This document shows positions 6,002 to 7,680 of a stretch of DNA of 7,680 bases, piece after piece; the first letter of the stretch is position 1; each line of letters opens with the position of its first letter. Origin of the DNA: Deltaproteobacteria bacterium. Its GTDB lineage: Bacteria; Desulfobacterota; Desulfomonilia; UBA1062. Under the pieces are notes generated by a model. That model was not told the origin of the DNA. It ran no database searches and worked only from the letters and a program-made list of their open reading frames with translations. Both the position numbers and the translations under genes were made by a program. The stretch is from the NCBI GenBank assembly GCA_023230665.1, contig JALNWY010000150.1:1-7680 (forward strand), written 5' to 3'.

Positions 6002-6026
6002 GTGGTTTGAAATGAACAAACACCAC
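6002..6026. promoter_or_regulatory. Imperfect inverted repeat just upstream of the TetR-family gene
   Basis: GTGGTTTG (6002-6009) and CAAACACCAC (6017-6026) are complementary apart from one extra A in the right arm, with a 7-base centre. The repeat ends 17 bases before the ATG of the regulator, where an autoregulatory operator could act on transcription or early translation. Together with its continuation it contains CCACAG (6023-6028), which also occurs in the repeat at 5922-5949 (5926-5931). Function is inferred. Confidence 0.35.
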
Positions 6027-6043
6027 AGAGGATGTAACTGGAT

Positions 6044-6691
6044 ATGCAGAAAAAGGTCAGAAGGAAGAGGCAGATACTTCGGAACAAAACCGTCATCCTT
6101 CGCTCCTCCCGTGAGTTATTCCACAAAAAAGGCTTCTACGGCACCACCATGGAAGACATTGCCGAGTATTCAGGTTTTGACAGGCGCACCATATACAACC
6201 ACTTCAAAAATAAAGAAGATATCTTCTCGGCCCTCATCTCAGGCATTCTCACGGAGATCACTGCGGTCTTCGACGAAATCGAGTCGGAAAAGGCCCCGAT
6301 CCTCGACAAGCTTCGCAAGGTCGTGCTCGGGCTGCTGGACATCTTTATCGAGAACGCGCAGATGCTCAACATCTTCATGTCAGAGTATGAGATAAACGAG
6401 ACCAGAAAAAAGCGCTATATCTCCGCATATACACTCAAGAACATCCACGACTACAAGGAGATCGAATCCCGCCTGATCGGCATGATACGCCAGGCCCAGG
6501 ATGAGGGCATGGTGGTGAACGTACACCCGTACGTCCTCGCCGGCGTGCTCAACGAGCTGCTCCTGCGCAGCGTTATCGTCCTGCACAACCAGAAGGGAGG
6601 TCTGCGGAAAAAGGACCTTATCCGGGATATCTTCGAGATCTTGAGTAAAAACGTTGTGACCGTGCCCGTCCAGACCGGGACGACGCCTTGA
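6044..6691 (+). CDS. TetR/AcrR-family transcriptional regulator
   Basis: This 215-residue, one-component repressor-type regulator would bind DNA as a dimer and release it on binding a small ligand. After a basic tail (MQKKVRRKRQ) the TetR helix-turn-helix spans about 15-62. It shows the classic pattern ELFHKKGFYGTTMEDIAEYSG, then FDRRTIYNHFKNKEDIFSAL with the recognition helix near 45-55. The rest is an all-helical ligand/dimer domain that I cannot place in a subgroup; it includes LLDIFIENAQMLNIFMSEYE and a mildly hydrophobic ELLLRSVIVL (171-180). The ATG at 6044 is supported by the family's usual N-terminus. An upstream in-frame ATG at 6032 is followed at once by a stop. The ribosome-binding site is weak (GAGG at 6028-6031, 12 bases off). 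It is divergent from yacG-pcnB and convergent with groEL. Autoregulation through the nearby inverted repeats is plausible; ligand and targets are unknown. Confidence 0.93.
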   Translation: MQKKVRRKRQILRNKTVILRSSRELFHKKGFYGTTMEDIAEYSGFDRRTIYNHFKNKEDIFSALISGILTEITAVFDEIESEKAPILDKLRKVVLGLLDIFIENAQMLNIFMSEYEINETRKKRYISAYTLKNIHDYKEIESRLIGMIRQAQDEGMVVNVHPYVLAGVLNELLLRSVIVLHNQKGGLRKKDLIRDIFEILSKNVVTVPVQTGTTP

Positions 6692-6720
6692 GCATCGAAG
6701 GAGAACACCCCACCGGAACA

Positions 6721-6753
6721 AAAGAGGCCGGGATAGCTCCGGCCTCTTTTTTT
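6721..6753 (+). terminator. Intrinsic terminator after the TetR-family gene
   Basis: AAAGAGGCCGG (6721-6731) pairs perfectly with CCGGCCTCTTT (6739-6749), an 11-bp stem with a 7-base loop, followed by a continuous T run to 6753. It begins 30 bases after the regulator's stop. On the minus strand the same stem ends in UUU-UGUU, so it could also stop groEL transcripts, though more weakly. Confidence 0.93.
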
Positions 6754-6764
6754 ATTCAGACACA

Positions 6765-6792
6765 GCCCCTTGAGCTTAAGGCTGCAAGGGGC
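6765..6792 (-). terminator. Stem-loop downstream of groEL, no clear U-tract
   Basis: GCCCCTTG (6765-6772) pairs perfectly with CAAGGGGC (6785-6792) around a 12-base loop in which AGC and GCT may add inner pairs. It lies 27 bases beyond the groEL stop on the minus strand. No U-run follows directly; the A/T-rich stretch begins about 11 bases later. It may be a 3'-end stabilising stem, or may act together with the terminator at 6721-6753. The structure is visible; the role is inferred. Confidence 0.45.
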
Positions 6793-6818
6793 GTCTTGAT
6801 GGCTCTGATTTCCCAGGG

Positions 6819-7679
6819 CTACATCATTCCACCCATATCAGGCGGCATGCCTGCACCCGGGTGTCCGCCCGCCGGCTTCTCCTCGGGGATCTCCGCGACC
6901 ATGACCTCGGTGGTCAGAAGCAGACCTGCAACCGAGGCCGCATTCTGGAGCGCTGAGCGCGCCACCTTGGTGGGGTCGATGATGCCCGCCTTGATCATGT
7001 CTTCGTAGGCATCGGTATCGGCGTTGAATCCTTCATTGCCCTTGAGGCCCTTGACCCTTTCCACCACGATGCCGCCCTCCAGGCCCGCGTTTGCTGCGAT
7101 CTGCCGTAAGGGCTCTTCAAGCGATTTCTGCACGATCTTCACGCCGAAGTTCTGGTCACCTTCGAGCTTCACGTGGTCCAGCTTCTCGATGCAGCGCAGC
7201 AGCGCCACGCCGCCGCCCGCGAGAAAGCCTTCTTCGACCGCTGCACGGGTTGCGTGGAGCGCGTCTTCGACCCTGGCCTTCTTCTCCTTCATCTCGGGCT
7301 CGGTGGCAGCACCGACCTTGATCACCGCAACACCGCCAGCCAGTTTGGCTAGCCGCTCCTGCAGCTTCTCACGGTCGTAGTCCGAGGTGGACTCCTCGAT
7401 CTGGGCCTTGATCTGGGTGATCCGGCCCTGAATGGCGGAACCGGCCCCGGCACCTTCCACGATGGTGGTGTTGTCCTTGTCGATGATCACCCTCTTGGCG
7501 GTCCCCAGGTCATGAACGGTCACGGACTCGAGCTTTCTGCCGAGCTCTTCTGAGACCACCTGGCCGCCCGTGAGGATCGCGATGTCTTCCAGCATGGCCT
7601 TTCTGCGGTCGCCAAAGCCCGGGGCCTTGACCGCCGAACACTTGAGCGTGCCCCTGAGCTTGTTCACCACCAGGGTGGC
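6819..7679 (-). CDS. groEL: Chaperonin GroEL (Hsp60), C-terminal half; 5' end outside window
   Basis: GroEL is the 14-subunit, ATP-driven folding chamber that works with GroES. The 286 visible residues correspond to about residue 260 to the end of E. coli GroEL (548); the start lies beyond the right edge, and the frame is open to the boundary. The apical domain shows ATLVVNKLRG and VKAPGFGDRRKAMLEDIA. Further on are SDYDREKLQERLAKLAGGVA and KVGAATEPEMKEKKARVEDA. The latter carries the ATPase aspartate equivalent to E. coli D398, followed by LHATRAAVEEG. The equatorial domain closes with IDPTKVARSALQNAASVAGL and TTEVMVAEIPEE. The flexible tail PGAGMPPDMGGMM is a short form of the Gly-Gly-Met tail that projects into the cavity. 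Minor departures from E. coli, such as LKCSA in the apical domain, look like ordinary variation. groES would be expected upstream, outside the window. Confidence 0.97.
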   Translation of the reverse strand, partial: ATLVVNKLRGTLKCSAVKAPGFGDRRKAMLEDIAILTGGQVVSEELGRKLESVTVHDLGTAKRVIIDKDNTTIVEGAGAGSAIQGRITQIKAQIEESTSDYDREKLQERLAKLAGGVAVIKVGAATEPEMKEKKARVEDALHATRAAVEEGFLAGGGVALLRCIEKLDHVKLEGDQNFGVKIVQKSLEEPLRQIAANAGLEGGIVVERVKGLKGNEGFNADTDAYEDMIKAGIIDPTKVARSALQNAASVAGLLLTTEVMVAEIPEEKPAGGHPGAGMPPDMGGMM

Positions 7680-7680
7680 C

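Larger units (their letters stand above)
5771..6043. other. Divergent control region between yacG and the TetR-family gene
   Basis: These 273 bases hold the yacG promoter, its hairpin leader and two inverted repeats, each listed separately. The right half (5900-6020) is AT-rich. For the rightward TetR gene there is a TTGACT -35-like box at 5982-5987, but no well-spaced -10 box, so its promoter is not assigned. A short minus-strand frame from an ATG at 5822 runs into yacG and is discussed as a finding. Confidence 0.5.
6692..6818. other. Convergent intergenic region between the TetR gene and groEL
   Basis: These 127 bases separate the two stop codons and hold only the intrinsic terminator and the second stem-loop. 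No coding frame, promoter or repeat beyond these is seen. Confidence 0.7.

Noticed and set aside
6012..6395. A 127-codon plus-strand frame overlapping the start of the TetR gene
   Set aside because: It is Ser/Arg-rich and out of frame with the clear helix-turn-helix of the regulator, with no family features.
1..7680. tRNA, rRNA, CRISPR arrays, insertion sequences and attachment sites
   Set aside because: None was visible on reading both strands: no regularly spaced direct repeats, no transposase or integrase coding, and no cloverleaf-like sequence.

Overview
The window is GC-rich bacterial chromosomal DNA. The overall character suggests a Deltaproteobacterium-like organism (Desulfobacterota/Thermodesulfobacteriota). 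This rests on a hisC-like/tyrA/aroA/cmk cluster, a class II-type EPSP synthase, a PcnB-type poly(A) polymerase next to YacG, and a groEL with a short Gly/Met tail. The lineage is inferred from gene content only and is moderately uncertain. No mobile element, CRISPR array, tRNA or rRNA was seen.

Layout. (1) 2-3243, plus strand: a tight aromatic amino acid operon. It holds the 3' part of a HisC-family aminotransferase, prephenate/arogenate dehydrogenase (tyrA), EPSP synthase (aroA) and cytidylate kinase (cmk). Neighbouring genes overlap by 4, 17 and 4 bases, so translational coupling is likely. AroA makes the chorismate precursor, TyrA commits prephenate to tyrosine, and the aminotransferase may serve tyrosine/phenylalanine or histidine synthesis. 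(2) 3232-3456, minus strand: a small helical protein of unknown function whose end overlaps the end of cmk by 12 bases. (3) 3457-3652: an AT-rich divergent intergenic region with two overlapping perfect palindromes. (4) 3653-4291, plus strand: an orphan two-helix membrane protein with an extracytoplasmic domain resembling a sensor input module, but with no output domain.

(5) 4327-5770, minus strand: yacG (zinc-binding gyrase inhibitor) and pcnB (poly(A) polymerase), overlapping by 11 bases. They lie behind a strong extended -10 promoter (5895-5922) and a 5' leader with a stable hairpin. (6) 5771-6043: the divergent control region between yacG and a TetR-family regulator, with two imperfect inverted repeats that are candidate operators. 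(7) 6044-6691, plus strand: the TetR-family regulator. (8) 6692-6818: a strong intrinsic terminator and a second stem-loop between convergent genes. (9) 6819-7679, minus strand: the C-terminal half of groEL, running off the right edge.

Most of the window is conserved housekeeping sequence. The least explained parts are the orphan sensor-like membrane protein, the small protein opposite cmk, and the yacG/tetR divergent control region. I saw no clear evidence of a new multi-gene system.
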